Translations under genes and position numbers: made by a program
The notes under the pieces: generated by a model
Databases searched by the model: none
Told to the model about the DNA's origin: nothing
The model's input: only the letters and a program-made list of their open reading frames with translations
Assembly (NCBI GenBank): GCA_036320915.1
Contig: JAXBDG010000009.1
Coordinates: 2,108,001-2,172,000, forward strand
Direction: 5' to 3'
From: Linnemannia elongata
Lineage: Eukaryota > Mortierellomycota > Mortierellomycetes > Mortierellales > Mortierellaceae
DNA: 64,000 nucleotides
In this document: positions 24,001 to 36,142 of the stretch, piece by piece
Numbering within the stretch: the stretch's first letter is position 1
Layout: every line of letters starts with the position of its first letter

Positions 24001-24779
24001 CTCCCGATACTTTTGGTTACTCAGCGCCTTGATAGGACTTGTGTAAATGACTCGTTGTTTGTTCTGGAGACTTGTCGCGATGGCAAACTCTGCCACCACA
24101 GTCTTTCCTGCTGAAGTATGGGCGGAAACAAGAACCGATTCGCCACGTTCAATCGAGTATGTTGCCAGCTTTTGGAAGGGATCCAGAGTGAATGGGTAAG
24201 TTTTTGCTGGAGGGTTGTTGGGTACGTGCTGAGAGATTGGGGTGTAGTTCCAGTTGGGTGGAAGAGCCACTTGATGTCGGACCTAATTAACGTGTTGCTC
24301 CTTGTTAGTGGTTCTAATCCTTGTCTTCACTCGAAAAGAAGCGGTTCATAGTAATTAAAAAGCGAATCAAGTGGTACCTGGTGACTGAGGATGACGTTTT
24401 CTCCTTCGGTGGCAGCCATCAATCCTGGTGCGTAAGCAACCTCGCGCTGCAAGTCCTCCTCAAACTCGTCGGTGAAGGTTGGGACAATCTCGTTAGCCTT
24501 CAAGAGCAGCCCTTCGGTGTTGGTATCCATGTCAACATCCTCTTCTGACTGGGCCCTGCTATGGCTGAGGTTGCTGCTGTGGTTGTTGTCGTCTGGTTCT
24601 TGCATATGGACCTCCATTTCTCGGAGCTGTCTATCGGTGAGCTTTCCGTTTCTTGAAGGTGAAGCAGCATGCTGTCGGCGTATTGTTGTTGGTGGTATCG
24701 AGGATGGGGTGAGGTGTGAAAAGTCCTCGCGGTTATCTTCGTCGAACACATCAAACCCGTCGGTGTCTCCTGAGAACAT
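21070..24779 (-). CDS. MTR4: MTR4-type exosome RNA helicase, 5 exons, 1105 aa
   Basis: Ski2-like DExH RNA helicase that feeds RNA to the nuclear exosome as part of the TRAMP complex. Exons 24779-24378, 24282-23823, 23729-23367, 23264-21379 and 21276-21070 join without phase conflict. After a 130-residue acidic N-terminus comes [13 protein letters not shown], the characteristic Mtr4 entry. Then come Walker A AHTSAGKT (188-195), the DEIH box (279-282), SAT in FLSATIPN, and motif [22 protein letters not shown]-like [13 protein letters not shown] and [18 protein letters not shown] separate Mtr4 from Ski2. The arch domain and C-terminal helical bundle follow, ending [11 protein letters not shown]. 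Length is close to yeast Mtr4 (about 1070 aa). Confidence 0.96.
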
Positions 24780-25008
24780 GGTTGCAAACGAAGGGTTGTT
24801 GAATGTGTGTCGAGGAAAATGGATTCGTGTCGTTCTGAGTAAGAAGCAAAAATAAGAGTGGACGCCTCGACCAACACTCGTGTGGTGTTTTGAAGGGTGA
24901 TTGTTCGACGCAGTCACACATGTATGTCCAGCCTTGAAAAAAAAAAAAAATTGACGCAAAGTTACTTTCTCTGGCCAACACATACCAGCTCAGGAATTAA
25001 CGTCGACC

Positions 25009-27108
25009 ATGGCCCTGACAGACGAATGCATCGCTGCCCTACCAAGGGTCGAGAAAGGACTCCCACGAGACAGTACGAATTCACGCGCTGTAACCATGGC
25101 ATTCAAGGACTATATGAATGCTCTTTGGGTGACAAGCAGGACCTTCGCAATAACGACATTGTTCTAACCCGATATTTTTGATCTATGCATAGTCTTCGCG
25201 CCGATACCCGCATGTCCAGGACCCTACTCTCTGGATCTCGTTCTTGAATATTCGCGTTTTAGCACTCTACCAATTGATATTGCCTCAAAACCTGCAGATT
25301 CACCAACAACGGCAACAGGAACCAATCGACCATCGGCAACACCGCAACCGCGCGCTCAGGGATCCCTTCCGCAACACCAACAGCAGCAGAAGGGAGCCAA
25401 TGCTGACGGAAAATTCAATTGCGTGCCCTGCAAGAAGTCTTTTGGATCTGAAGCAACCTGGAACAGCCATCAAATGAGTTCCAAACACATCGCAGCCGTC
25501 AAGGATGCCGAGAAGAAGAGCAAGTCCGGCGGCGGCGGCGGTGGTGGTGGAGGAGCAAAAGGTCAAGGCGGAGGACAGAAGGGCGGAAGCAACAACAATG
25601 CCAAGGGTAGACAACAAAAGTCACAAGACACAGCGGTGGAGGAGCAGGATCCACCAGAGGTCACCGAAGCACTGATGTCGTTTCGCAAAGTCGAAAAGAT
25701 TGTTAAAGAGAACCCAAGCATGGCCGCCACTGTCCTCTGGAAGATCGCCAAAGGTATAGGCGCTGACTGTGTTTAGTTCTTTTGCCAGGGCGTACTTCTG
25801 AGGAGTGGATCTAACCCAGTCGCCCTTTTCTATTCTTGTAGCGTTGTGGTCATACAGGCAGAGTCAGGAAACGGCGAAGGTGCTTGTTCTCTTGATCAAC
25901 ATCCTTACACAACTACAGGCGGATCCACCATCAGCTCCGGGATCACTTTCACCAACACAGATCGGGATGACGCTGTATCTGTCTCGACTCTCAATGGCCA
26001 GGTTGATCGTATACCACTCTCGGATTCTTGCCTTTCAATACTATCTGGATGCTATCCAAGGGCGGTGGCAGATTAACCCTAACGACTTTCAGGGTCTAAG
26101 TGAGGTATGAGTCAACCCATGTCGGTCAGTTTTACTTTACTGGAGTCATTTGAGAATAGAGGACTGACGGTTACCATGGAATCCTTCATCTTTGTAGATG
26201 GTACATACTACCTCGGCAGCTCAACACCTCCAGCGCTGCAAGGAATATCTTTCAACACATTCAAAGACTGAGAAACTCATGGCACCACCCCCACCAGTAC
26301 CAACCCAACCCAGCGCCGCAGAAGCACCAGTAAAGAAGCCAACAGACCCCAACCTCAAACTTTTGACAGTCTTGAAAGAGAGCGCCAGCATGCTGAGTCA
26401 GACATCTTCAGGAGTCCATTCAATTGGAAGCAAGGAGTCGACAATTGACGACCGCTTCCTTGGAGAGTCTACACTCACACTTTTCGCATTGGTTGTAGCG
26501 TTGTCCGAAGCTAGCGGGGATTCTAAAGGAGCAATAGATGCACTGAGGAGCATGGCTGTGATATACCATAAAGGACTTCGACTCACTTACTCGGCTGCTG
26601 CTTGTTTAATCCGATCTGCGGAGATGGTGTTCTCGACGAATTCATTAGACGGACAGGAAAAGGAGCAGCAAGGGGAGGAGGGGACTTGGGATCTGTTCCA
26701 GGCGCTGTTGCTTGCCATGGAGACTGGCGACTTCGTCAGGATGCAAAAGGCGATCGGCATGTTGGAGACTTGCGATATTATGACTCTCCAAGATGTAAAG
26801 GTATGATGAATACCCGTCACATATGATCTTGAAAACTTGATCGTGTTCTCTCATGCTTCAATTGCAACTAACAATCGCATCTTGTTTTGTGTCGTTGCAA
26901 ATTGTAGACTGTGATAGAGGTGGCGCAAGCGGTGATGTCGCAGGATAACGACTTTCTGCGCAACACGGCACCAAACCGCCTCGAATACTTATTGCTACTA
27001 CTTCAAGAGCAGAAGGAAGCTGCAAAGTCCGAGCTATTGATATGTCGCCGGACCAGTATAGATGCCAGTATGACCGCCCTTGAGCGCGTGCAGCGCCTTG
27101 TATCATAA
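25009..27108 (+). CDS. U1-type C2H2 zinc-finger protein of unknown function, 5 exons, about 563 aa
   Basis: Likely exons 25009-25072, 25193-25753, 25842-26104, 26198-26800 and 26908-27108. The last four are firmly joined by phase. The first uses a GTACGA donor, with a CTAAC branch site and TAG acceptor at 25190-25192, and is less sure. One zinc finger near residues 95-120 (FNCVPCKKSFGSEATWNSHQ then SSKH) resembles RNA-binding U1-type fingers. A Gly tract and a Lys/Gln-rich linker follow. A long helical region then runs to the end, with leucine-rich, TPR-like patterning (ALWSYRQSQETAKVLVLLI, LLLLLQEQKEAAKSELLI). The start lies about 230 bp from the divergently transcribed MTR4 gene, so the two share a promoter region. 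I do not recognise a named family. Confidence 0.7.
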
Positions 27109-27169
27109 AAACACTGCATTTCCCAATTATTGTATGCTGAAATGCTGTTTTAATTATTGGTGAGCGGAC

Positions 27170-28314
27170 CTATGGTTTCGTGTCCAGGATATCCCCAACG
27201 AGCTCTGCGGCGAGTTTCTTGCTGTCAACCTTTGGGGCAACTGGAATCTCCTGCTCCGACTCGTCTGTTTGTTTGGAGGTCTGTTCTGCGCGCTCAATCT
27301 CATTTGGGATGATCTTCCAGAGTTGAGCCATGCCCTTCTTTTGGAGAGGGACGAAGTAGGGTTTTGATGTTGAAGGACGTGTGTCGTCGTTGCTGCTCTT
27401 GTCGGTTGGAGTTGTTGCAGGTGTTTCTTCTGTCGATGATGATGACGGTAATGCCGAGACGAAAATAGTCCCGCTCTCCTCGACAACCGCTTGTTCCTTG
27501 ATCTCATCTTTCTTCTCCTCCTCAGCAACTATCCTGCTCTTCTCCTCTTCCAGGTTCTTCTTGGCGCGAAGTCCCTCCAGATCATTGAAGCCCGAGAATC
27601 CTGTATTCTTGAACTTCACAGGTTTCCGGTTACGGTTATTGTTATCGGACCGGATCAGCTCAAAATCCTTCATGCCAACACGGATGTACGCATCTGCCAG
27701 GGCTTTGTCCAGCGAGTCCTTATTCTTGAATGTCAGAAATCCGTATCCAAAATATTTTTTCGTCTCTGGACACTATTTCCATTTTGGGAATGAGAACGTT
27801 GAAGGGTAAGTTCATTATTTGCCTTCCTGTTAAGAACATGTCCTCACTCTATAAGTTCCAATTGATCTGCGAAAAAAAGGTCAATGCTTACCCTTGCAAA
27901 CTGATACTGTGTCAAGGGTCCATAGCTCGACTTGATATGGTTGATAAAAACCTGGGCCTCCTCCAGACTCCGCATCTTGTCCGGGCTTCGGAAGAAGATA
28001 CGGTAAAGATCCGGGTCGCCGTTGTATTCACCCTTCCCTGGACGTGTCGATTCTGTTGAAGGGGAGTAGTTGTTGTCAAAGACGTCATTGCTGTAATCTT
28101 TATTCCTGCGGCTCTTGTGCTTGGTCGAGTAATTTCTGGAGTTGTTGTTGCTGTTGTTGTTGGAGTGGCCCTGGTCTAGGTTTGGGAGAAAGGCCCTGTG
28201 GCGGAGGCAGAGAGCTGAACCAGAGAGTGTGGATGAAATGGCAGGGGCTGTAGTTACTGTCCTGGTGGCAGTAATCGATGCCCGAGAGAAGGCTTTCCAG
28301 AGAGCTGCTGACAT
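27170..28314 (-). CDS. predicted mitochondrial RRM-like RNA-binding protein, 2 exons, 341 aa
   Basis: Exons 28314-27892 and 27772-27170. The N-terminus is Ser/Thr/Arg-rich with hardly any acidic residues (MSAALWKAFSRASITATRTV), a likely mitochondrial targeting sequence. It is followed by an Asn/Lys/Arg-rich linker. Residues about 100-170 fold like an RRM split by the intron: DPDLYRIFFRSP as strand 1 and, in exon 2, KKYFGYGFLTFKNKDSLDKAL as an RNP1-like strand and helix. The C-terminal half is charged and disordered (Glu/Lys-rich, then Ser/Thr). It is convergent with the C2H2 gene, only 61 bp between stops. The role could be mitochondrial RNA metabolism, but this is inferred from the fold only. 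Confidence 0.72.
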
Positions 28315-28563
28315 GGGCTTTTAGTGTTGAATGGATTCCTGAGCGAAGGAGAGGGAAGTAGGGGAATGACCTTGGGCTTTGTTGCGTTCGACCCTTTTCT
28401 TTTGTTCGCGGGGAAAGTTGATCAGTTTTTTGACTGAGAAAAGAGCAGCCACAACATAGGGCAAAGCCACCCGCTGAAAGGTCCTCCTTGCGCGACTCGA
28501 CCTCTTTTTTTTTTTATTCACACTTTCCTTCACACGCTCTCTTACCCTCACAAACAAGAAAGC

Positions 28564-31451
28564 ATGGACTCATCCTCAAGAGGCAGCAGCAGCAGCCATC
28601 GTCGCGACGTTGACAGAAAAGCAGACAAAGACAACGACGGAGACAAAGATAGGAAACACAGACACCATGAACGCCACCGCAACGACGACGACGCTGACAA
28701 CGACCGCCACAAGAAACACAAGTCTTCCTCTTCGTCCTCAAAGTCACGCCACCATGACCGCGACGAGGACAAAGACGACAACGACAAGCACAGCAGACGA
28801 AGTCATCACAAATCATCATCCTCAAGGCACGATAGAGATCGAGAGAGAGGTTCACGGAGTCGCAAGGAGGACAAAGAGGATGTCGATATGGCTGAGGACG
28901 ACGAGGACATGTGGGTCGAAAAGGAGGTCACTGCGCCCGTGTCGAGTGCACCTGCTCCCGCGGTCTCGTTAGCATCAAATCCAGAGCAGTCGAACATAAG
29001 AGACAGTGGGGATGCAGAAGTCGATGAGGAGGCTGACAAGGGCCCCAAACGCGACAGCTGGATGACTGACGCCGGCGGTATGGATTTCGGACTCATGGGC
29101 GCATTGAAGGTCAAGAAGCCCAAAGAAGATAAACCCAACCCAGATAAGGTACATATCGAATCCTTTCCATATGATCACAGGAATTACATGTTACATGCCA
29201 TTTTGTTGTGTTTTGAAGCGGTCACTTATTTAATACGATCCTTTGTCGCCTTGTAGGTCTACATTAGTGAGCGCGAGCTCAATACTCACCTCAAGTCTGG
29301 ACTTCATGTTGACCAGTATCCCGTCCAAGGTATGTCAGGACTCTCACTGTACATGGAATATGAAAATAGAAAATGAAAAGTGACGGCTAACATGAGGGTG
29401 ATTTGTCTATGTGATAGAAAAACCATCATATACTATTGGAGACGCAGGATCTTCCTGGAGAATGACAAAGCTGAAGCGTGTCTTGGAGTCAGCGGAGGAG
29501 AGAGGCGTTGCACCTGAGATTGTCGGTGTCGAGCGATATGGGGTATGTCTCTTTGCCATTGCGTACCTGTGCCTTGTAAATGACATTCGACAAATTGAAT
29601 CAAAACCTAACTCGTTTACTAACTTTGTCCAAAAGTCAATAGAGAAGTTCGACGAGGCTATGCATGAGCGCAGGGAACTGGATCGTAGGAGCGCAAAGAA
29701 GAAGGAACGCCGAGGCGACAGGAGGGACGATAGTAAGGACAGCAGGGACAGCAGAGATTCCAGAGACAGCAGAAAAGATGATAAACGACGTGATGACAGC
29801 GACCATCGACGCGACCGAGATGACAAACCTTCGAGAAGTGGTCGTCTCTCAGAGTTCAGCTCAGCAGCATCGTCTCCTTTCCAGCGACCTATGGATGAAG
29901 AAGAGCGTCTCGAGAAAGAGCTGGCTAGACGGTTAAAAGATAGGGAACGGGAGAAGGACCAGGAGCGAAGGTTCACACCTATCCCATCACCGTTTGCGAC
30001 TCACGTCTCCTCGCCCATGCCGAACCATGCCGCAGCAGAGCCCACCATGACGGCGGATCAGCTGAATAAACTGAGAGCCAAGGCGTTGCGTGCGAAGATG
30101 ATGGGGATGCCGGACGCTGATGCGCTAGAGAAGGAGTTTGAGGAAGCACAGAAAGCCGTTGCTGAGGCTGCATCAAGACCAGCAGCACCAGCACCAGAAT
30201 CTAACAGGGTTGTCATTGTCCAGACCATGGGTCGTGGAAGTGGGTCTTCCTCGCCAGCTCCATTGGGTGCTGGTAGTGTACCACCAAAGAAGAAGAAGAA
30301 GGAGGTGACACACGACGAGCAAGGAAACCGGATCGCCTATGATGGAGAAGAGAATGATCTGGATCTGCACGAGTTGGTGCGTCGCGAGAAGCTGGGACTG
30401 GAAGATAGCATGGATAGAGAGCTTGAGCGACGAATCACACGCGATGCCGCCTTCCGGGTAAGTTGCTTTCTTTATATGCTGTCAAAGCATTGTTGATGGG
30501 TGTTGCACAAGTTTACTGACTAAACGTTAAATGTATAGGAGGACAATGATTATTTGGATGACAATGCTGACAGGATCGCGCGGACGGTTAAGAAGAACGA
30601 CGCGCAGATCAAAAGTTCTGCTGTCAACGACTACCGCAAGACCCAGACTGCGCTCGACAAATGCAATATGTGTTACAAGGACGACGGCAAGACTGTTCCT
30701 CAAATGGCCGTGGTTTCGATGGGTACGCGCACCTACTTGGGCTTACCGCTGTACAAGGAGTTTTTGCCTGGTCACTGTATGATTGTGCCTATTCAGCATG
30801 TTACCTCTACTCTGGAACTTGATGACGATGCCTGGGACGAGATCCGCAACTTCATGAAGTGTCTGATCCAGATGAATGCTGCTGAGGACAAGGCCATGAT
30901 CTTTTCCGAGACTGTGATTAACCTCAAGTGGCAGAAGCATACTGTGATCGAGTGTATTCCTATCCCCTGGCAAGCTGGCCAAGCTGCTCCCGGATACTTC
31001 AAGGTAAATTGCTTGATTCATACGCCGCATTTGCTTTCGATGACTTGCCAAACCGAATGCTAACTGGATGCCTAATTGTTTTTTTGCCCTTTTGTAGGAG
31101 GCCATTTTGAACGCTGACGAGGAATGGTCGCAACATAAGAAGCTGATCGAGACGGACGCAAAGGTGCCAGCCAACGGAGGGTTCCGAAGACGCTTAACCA
31201 GCAAGATGCCCTTTGTCCATGTCTGGCTCGGATCACCCGACAAGGGCTATGGCCACGTCATTGAGGATGCAGATCGGTTCGAGGACTACTTTGTGAAGGA
31301 GGTATTGGCCTCTGTCTGTGAGATGGATTCGAGCCAGTGGCGGAGACGGGATAATAAGAGGATCCCGCAGGCGGATAACCCGAGACGCATTGAGGCATTC
31401 AAGAAGTCTTGGAATGCTTGGGATTGGACAAGGACTCTTGAAGGAAAGTAA
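28564..31451 (+). CDS. CWF19: CWF19-type spliceosome-associated / lariat-debranching cofactor, 6 exons, 807 aa
   Basis: Exons 28564-29148, 29257-29329, 29418-29542, 29636-30457, 30539-31003 and 31098-31451. The N-terminal 130 residues are an RS/KD-like charged tract (many His, Asp, Lys, Arg). A conserved middle follows (GSSWRMTKLKRVLESAEERG) and a long Glu/Arg coiled region. The two C-terminal CwfJ domains come last: one starting at a CNMCY motif with PLYKEFLPGHCMIVPIQHV (HIT-like), the second ending NPRRIEAFKKSWNAWDWT. This is the CWF19L2/Cwf19 arrangement. The family associates with the spliceosome and works with the debranching enzyme on excised lariats. Introns are 81-108 nt with good consensus, such as TACTAAC in intron 3. 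Confidence 0.93.
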
Positions 31452-31741
31452 AGAGAGGTGGGTTGTTTTGTCTTCTCTTCTATCTTACTTATTAAATGAC
31501 CACCACTAAGTGATATACGGGCCTATAGAGTGTCTCGATGGATTGTAGAACCATTACTGGCGTTGATGTATGGTGAAGTGCTTTTAGCTGAAGATGGCTC
31601 ATTTCAAGGTACAGACATGTTGGCAGTGAAAGCAAAAAAAAAAAGAAGCTTGGGTGTGTGCCTGTGTGTGTATCAATATGGCCCTTGGTAAATTATTAAG
31701 AGGCAAAGAGTGTGTGTTTGATATTGGAGGAATGGAGGAGT

Positions 31742-34402
31742 TTATCTGTTCCGAGCCATGCTCTTGTTGGGTCGTGATGGTGGTGGTGACAAGGCGCGGG
31801 TAGGAGATGTCGGCGACTGTGGTTGCTGCTGTTGTTGCTGATGGTATTGCAGGAGTCTGGGATCGGCATTGTGCTCTACTCTGCCCCGACTGGTGTCGCT
31901 CATGAATGTGACGTTGGACTGATTGCTATTGTAGGCACTGTTGCTATTCCGCTTGTTCTGTCGTGGAGACACCGGTTCTCTGTACGCGTTCCTGCTGGAG
32001 TTGGAGTTGTATAAGGGTGGCGGGGTTGTCAGACTGACGGGGACGGCGTCTAGATCTTCGTTGTTGTAGAATTGTCTCTGTGGTGACAAAGGTGACAAGG
32101 TTCCCCCCCCTCCTCCTATTACTACGGGCCTTTGGGAGGATGAGCTGTAGGTGTTGATCCGGAGCTGAGGGGATGTTGAGCGGTAGGCTTTTTGGATCAA
32201 ATAGTCGTCTGACGAAGGGTTAGAATTAGCGGTAGTAGCGGTGGTGGTCGTTGTCGTCCAGGCTGAAGGTTTCCAGGGCTCGGGGGTTCCTGTACGGTAG
32301 CCGCCGCTATTTCCGGGAGAAGCAAGGTTGTTGCTGTACTCAGCTTGGTTCTTGAGAATGGGGCCGCCATTGTTGGTCTTTTGGAAAGAGATTCCGCTGG
32401 TAGGGGTGAGGTTTGTCTGACTGCCGTAAGGGTTGTCAATGTGGACGAGGTCCTCATCATAGAAGGTGTCGTCGAGTTGCTTTGTTGTGACCTTCAGGTC
32501 GCGTCTGTATCGTTCTTGGCGATGAGAGTTGGTAGCAGAAGCAGCAGCAGAAGCAAGCGCGAGGGCTTCGGCAGGGGAAGGGGAAGGCGCGTTGCCCTTG
32601 TGGGCGCCAGATGAGGGTCCCTTGGTGTACATCTTGTCACGACTCTCCTTGGAGATATCACCCATCATGATCTTACCCCCATTCGCGCCACGCCTACCAA
32701 ACAACCGCTCCCTCAAATCATGCCACAACTCCAGTTTGGACCCAAAGATTATCAAGATAACAATGCCGAACAGCGCCGGCATTATATCTGAAAGCGCTGC
32801 CCATGCAAAGTTCGGCACAAACGGCGCTGCAATCGCCGCACACGTCCTCTGTGCAACCTCTCCGGCCGCAATAACCTGATCCGGAGTCGGGTTAGTCATA
32901 GAAAGTCGTCCCGCTTTAACGGACGCAATAGCCTGCTCGGCAAGACATGCAGCCCATTGTTGGAACCAGAGGGTGTTGGGACCGACAGAGAGGAGCTTCT
33001 TGGCTTCGATGAAGTAGAAGAGCCAGTAGATCATGTCGATAATGAGGAGCCAGAGGGCGAAGAGTCCTGGGCGCCATTGTTGTTTGAGGAGTTGGGAGAT
33101 GTCGCGGGCGGTCTGGAGGCGGCGTTGACGGGGGGTCATGTTGGCGGGGTTGGTGTTTCCAGTGGAGTTGTTGCCGTAGCTGCGGGAGTGTGAATTGCTT
33201 ACCGAACTGGATGAGTTTGCCTGCACCGCTGTCTAATTCAATATAGTCCATTATAAAATCCGAAAAGTTAGCGATATGACCTACGGCCGTGATGAAACTG
33301 AGTTGTGTAAAGTTCTTTGCAAAAACCAACCTTGATCATGAATCCGATGGTACCCAAGTGCAACAAAGTAGCCACACAAACAATGACAGAAAGAGGATAA
33401 AAGAAGAAAGCACTAGCAACATCGGGTCCAACAAAACAGATGGACCCAAACCCAGGGTTCATGATTTGCTTCTTGACAACGACAGGGATGACCAGAGCCA
33501 GGGGTAAGATGAACGAGACGCCCATGAGTTTTGAAAGCGAACCTTGGATGAGAGAGGATCTGTAGACGGTCAGGAGGTGAAGGTTAGCGATTAAGAGGAA
33601 GCCAAGGCAAAGCATGACCAATACGATGTATTGAAGTAACGCGCCTAGTTATGGTACAGATGAACACAAACGTATAATAAAAGCATGTTAGTGTGTTTCG
33701 TTGCACCCATACTATGTTACACATAATCCCAAACAGTGTAATCAAGCGCGGATAATAAACCGCGAAGCACTGTGTACCTTGGACACCACAGAACCACGAA
33801 TTGGTCATATCCGCAATCTCATAAACATTCTTGCACAGCAACTCCTCCTTCTTAAACAACCACGCCGTCCCCAGTGCCTCCCACGGAACCATCAACATCG
33901 CAAACAAAAGGACAATCAAATGCGGATGTCTACGACGACTAGGAAGAACGAGGTAACAAATGGATAGGAGCATGCACGCGGCCGCAGAAAGGAAACGGAA
34001 GACACTGGTGACGGTGTACACGTTTTCGAGCTTGTGGGGTTCGTAGAATACTGAGGAGACTGGGCAAGGGATGCAGCAGGGGCCAGTGCAACCGAGGGTG
34101 GTTAGGTTGTAGATGTTGGGGACCATTGGTGGAGGGCATCCTGTCAAGGATGCAGAGGTGGTATTGTTGCTGGTGGAGGGGGAGGTTGCGGGAAATGCCG
34201 GGGCGGATGTAGGGAGAATGAAGTTGGTTGTTGCGGTGGGTGGGACGACTGCTGCTGTGGTTGAGGGTGATGTAGTTGTGGTAGCTGGAGCTGAGGAGAC
34301 GAGGGGGAAGGAGGAGAGGGTTGTGAAAAGGAGGCTTGCGAGAATGAGGAGGATTTGGCGTCTGGCTCGTTGTGTTGACTGTGCGAGGTGTCTGTTGGTC
34401 AT
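31742..34402 (-). CDS. frizzled/smoothened-like 7-TM receptor, copy 1, 3 exons, 809 aa
   Basis: Exons 34402-33778, 33644-33331 and 33232-31742. A signal peptide (about 1-38) is followed by a Thr/Ser/Pro-rich ectodomain (40-88) and a compact Cys motif GCPPPMVPN with GCTGPCCIPCPV (88-114). The first membrane segment is near 130-152 and the second near 160-180. Cys190 and Cys205 could pair outside, and about five more hydrophobic segments follow, the last FGIVILIIFGSKLEL. The order resembles fungal and amoebal frizzled/smoothened-like proteins, except that the classic ten-Cys CRD is absent. A 300-residue low-complexity cytoplasmic tail ends the protein. Exon 2 (314 nt) and both intron phases are identical to copy 2 at 48.7-50.9 kb. 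Presumed plasma-membrane receptor; the ligand is unknown. Confidence 0.8.
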
Positions 34403-35222
34403 GGCGGTCTGATAAGTGTGGAGAAAAGGAGAGGAGGAGGATGTGGTCTAACGGCGATGAATGCGCATGGAATAAAGGTAGCCAAGGAGGAGGTCAACAA
34501 AAAGGGGACAAAGGCCAAAGCAAAAGAAAAAGAAAGAGACAGGAGAAAGAAACGAAGGACGAACAATGAATAAAGCGAAGAACTATCAAAGGCCAGGAAA
34601 GAGAGAGGGAGGAGTGCGGACTGTCGCGAGAGTGACCCTTCCATGCCTCACACCCCCACACCAATTCACATATGTCAGTGCTGTCGAATAATCGAATGCG
34701 CAAACGCCCATCCACTCACACGCCTCCCTGCTCCAACAACAAACATCCGTTGCTGTTCCTCCTTTGCACACCCCATCATTATCCCCACTTGTCATCTGAG
34801 CAATGCTCTGAACGGTTGTTTTTCCACATCAAGTTTGTCTGCATGTGGACACATACATAGTCGAATTAAGATAGAGAAAGGAAGGGAAAGACAAAAGAAG
34901 GTTTTGCATTTCGAATGGGTGTTTATCCAGTATGGGGGACCGGAGAAGAGGAGGGACCATGCTCCGACACAGTTCCGTCTGCACTGTATATCCATCCATC
35001 CAGTGGCATAGAAGGGCGAAGGGGAACAGAAACTCAAATATGAAATGAGTTTTCTTCACTACCTTTTCTCTTGAGTGCGTGAAGAAAAAGAGAAAATAAG
35101 AATGAATAACAGTAACGGACATAACGATGAACAAACAGAAGCAAACGGATTGTCAGAACGAATTCATCCAAGTTCTGCCAGAACTCGAATAAAATATCGT
35201 TCATGCTTTAGTACTCTTTTTT

Positions 35223-35224
<2 letters not shown>

Positions 35225-35257
<33 letters not shown>
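35225..35257. repeat. T33 homopolymer
   Basis: Uninterrupted run of 33 T's inside the receptor copy 1 upstream region. Confidence 0.95.
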
Positions 35258-35314
35258 CTCTCTTGTCGTTTAGTAGAGCGGACTCGAAGTCCGATGGAGA
35301 AAAAAGAAAACAAT

Positions 35315-36142
35315 GGTCGGACCAGCCTGGGGCTTGAGACATAGAGAAATGGAAGTGGTGAGATAAAATGTGAGCCACGATACAGGAGCGAGACCGATTT
35401 GATGCCATTAGAAACATACAAAAAAGGGTTCGAGAAAAGAGAAAAAGAACGTTATATTGAAAGTAAGGAACGAGGCAAAGAATGTAGAGATGAGGCACAG
35501 GTTCATATAGATGGAGTTGTGTACACCCCTTCACCCTACGTACCTTTTATTATGAAAGCAGGTAGTCACCTGCATTTTTTGTATTCAGGTATATGAAGAA
35601 AAGTTGTTTAATGCATTTGTGCAACCAGTCGTAAGAACACAACTTCTAACAACCAAATCTTTGATCAGTATCAACGGTCCACCAAACACGACCCTCAGCC
35701 CTTTAGCATCTTCCTCCTATCCATCTTATTGTACAACAATCACACCTGAGAGGACACGATGCAAAAGGAACAGATGAAAGAGCAGCACAAGAAGGGGTGT
35801 AAAAAGAGGGAAGGGTGGAGAACGAACAATGAGGGAGCAAGAGAACCATTGACATGAGGTAGGGCTAGATTGAGCAGAAAGAAGCAGAGAATGTGTTGCT
35901 TCCATTGTCAAGAAGGCCGAAAAATTATTCTCATATGCTCACAACACCACAAACGATTCAGAGAAGGTACCGATGCGGAGGTACAGACAAGATTTGGAAT
36001 AGACAAGGAGTGGTAGATGAGTGGAGGAGAATTAAGAAGAAGTAAGGATGGAGGTGGGAGGCTTGTCTTGTCTCGTCTTTTCCCTCCGCTGCCGCCGCCA
36101 AAGATTTATTCTTCCCCATGACCTGATGCCAACATGTGTTTG
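35315..36142 (-). promoter_or_regulatory. conserved non-coding block upstream of receptor copy 1
   Basis: Five anchors shared with the block upstream of copy 2, all in the same order: GGTCGGACCAGC (35315), a 21-mer at 35377-35397 (core GATACAGGAGCGAGACC), TATGCTCACAAC (35934), GTACCGATGCGGAGGTACAG (35967-35986) and AACATGTGTTTG (36131). The fourth anchor begins and ends in an inverted repeat, GTACC...GGTAC. It lies 0.9-1.7 kb upstream of the receptor start codon. Whether it acts as enhancer, distal promoter, 5' leader or non-coding RNA cannot be read from sequence. Confidence 0.6.
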
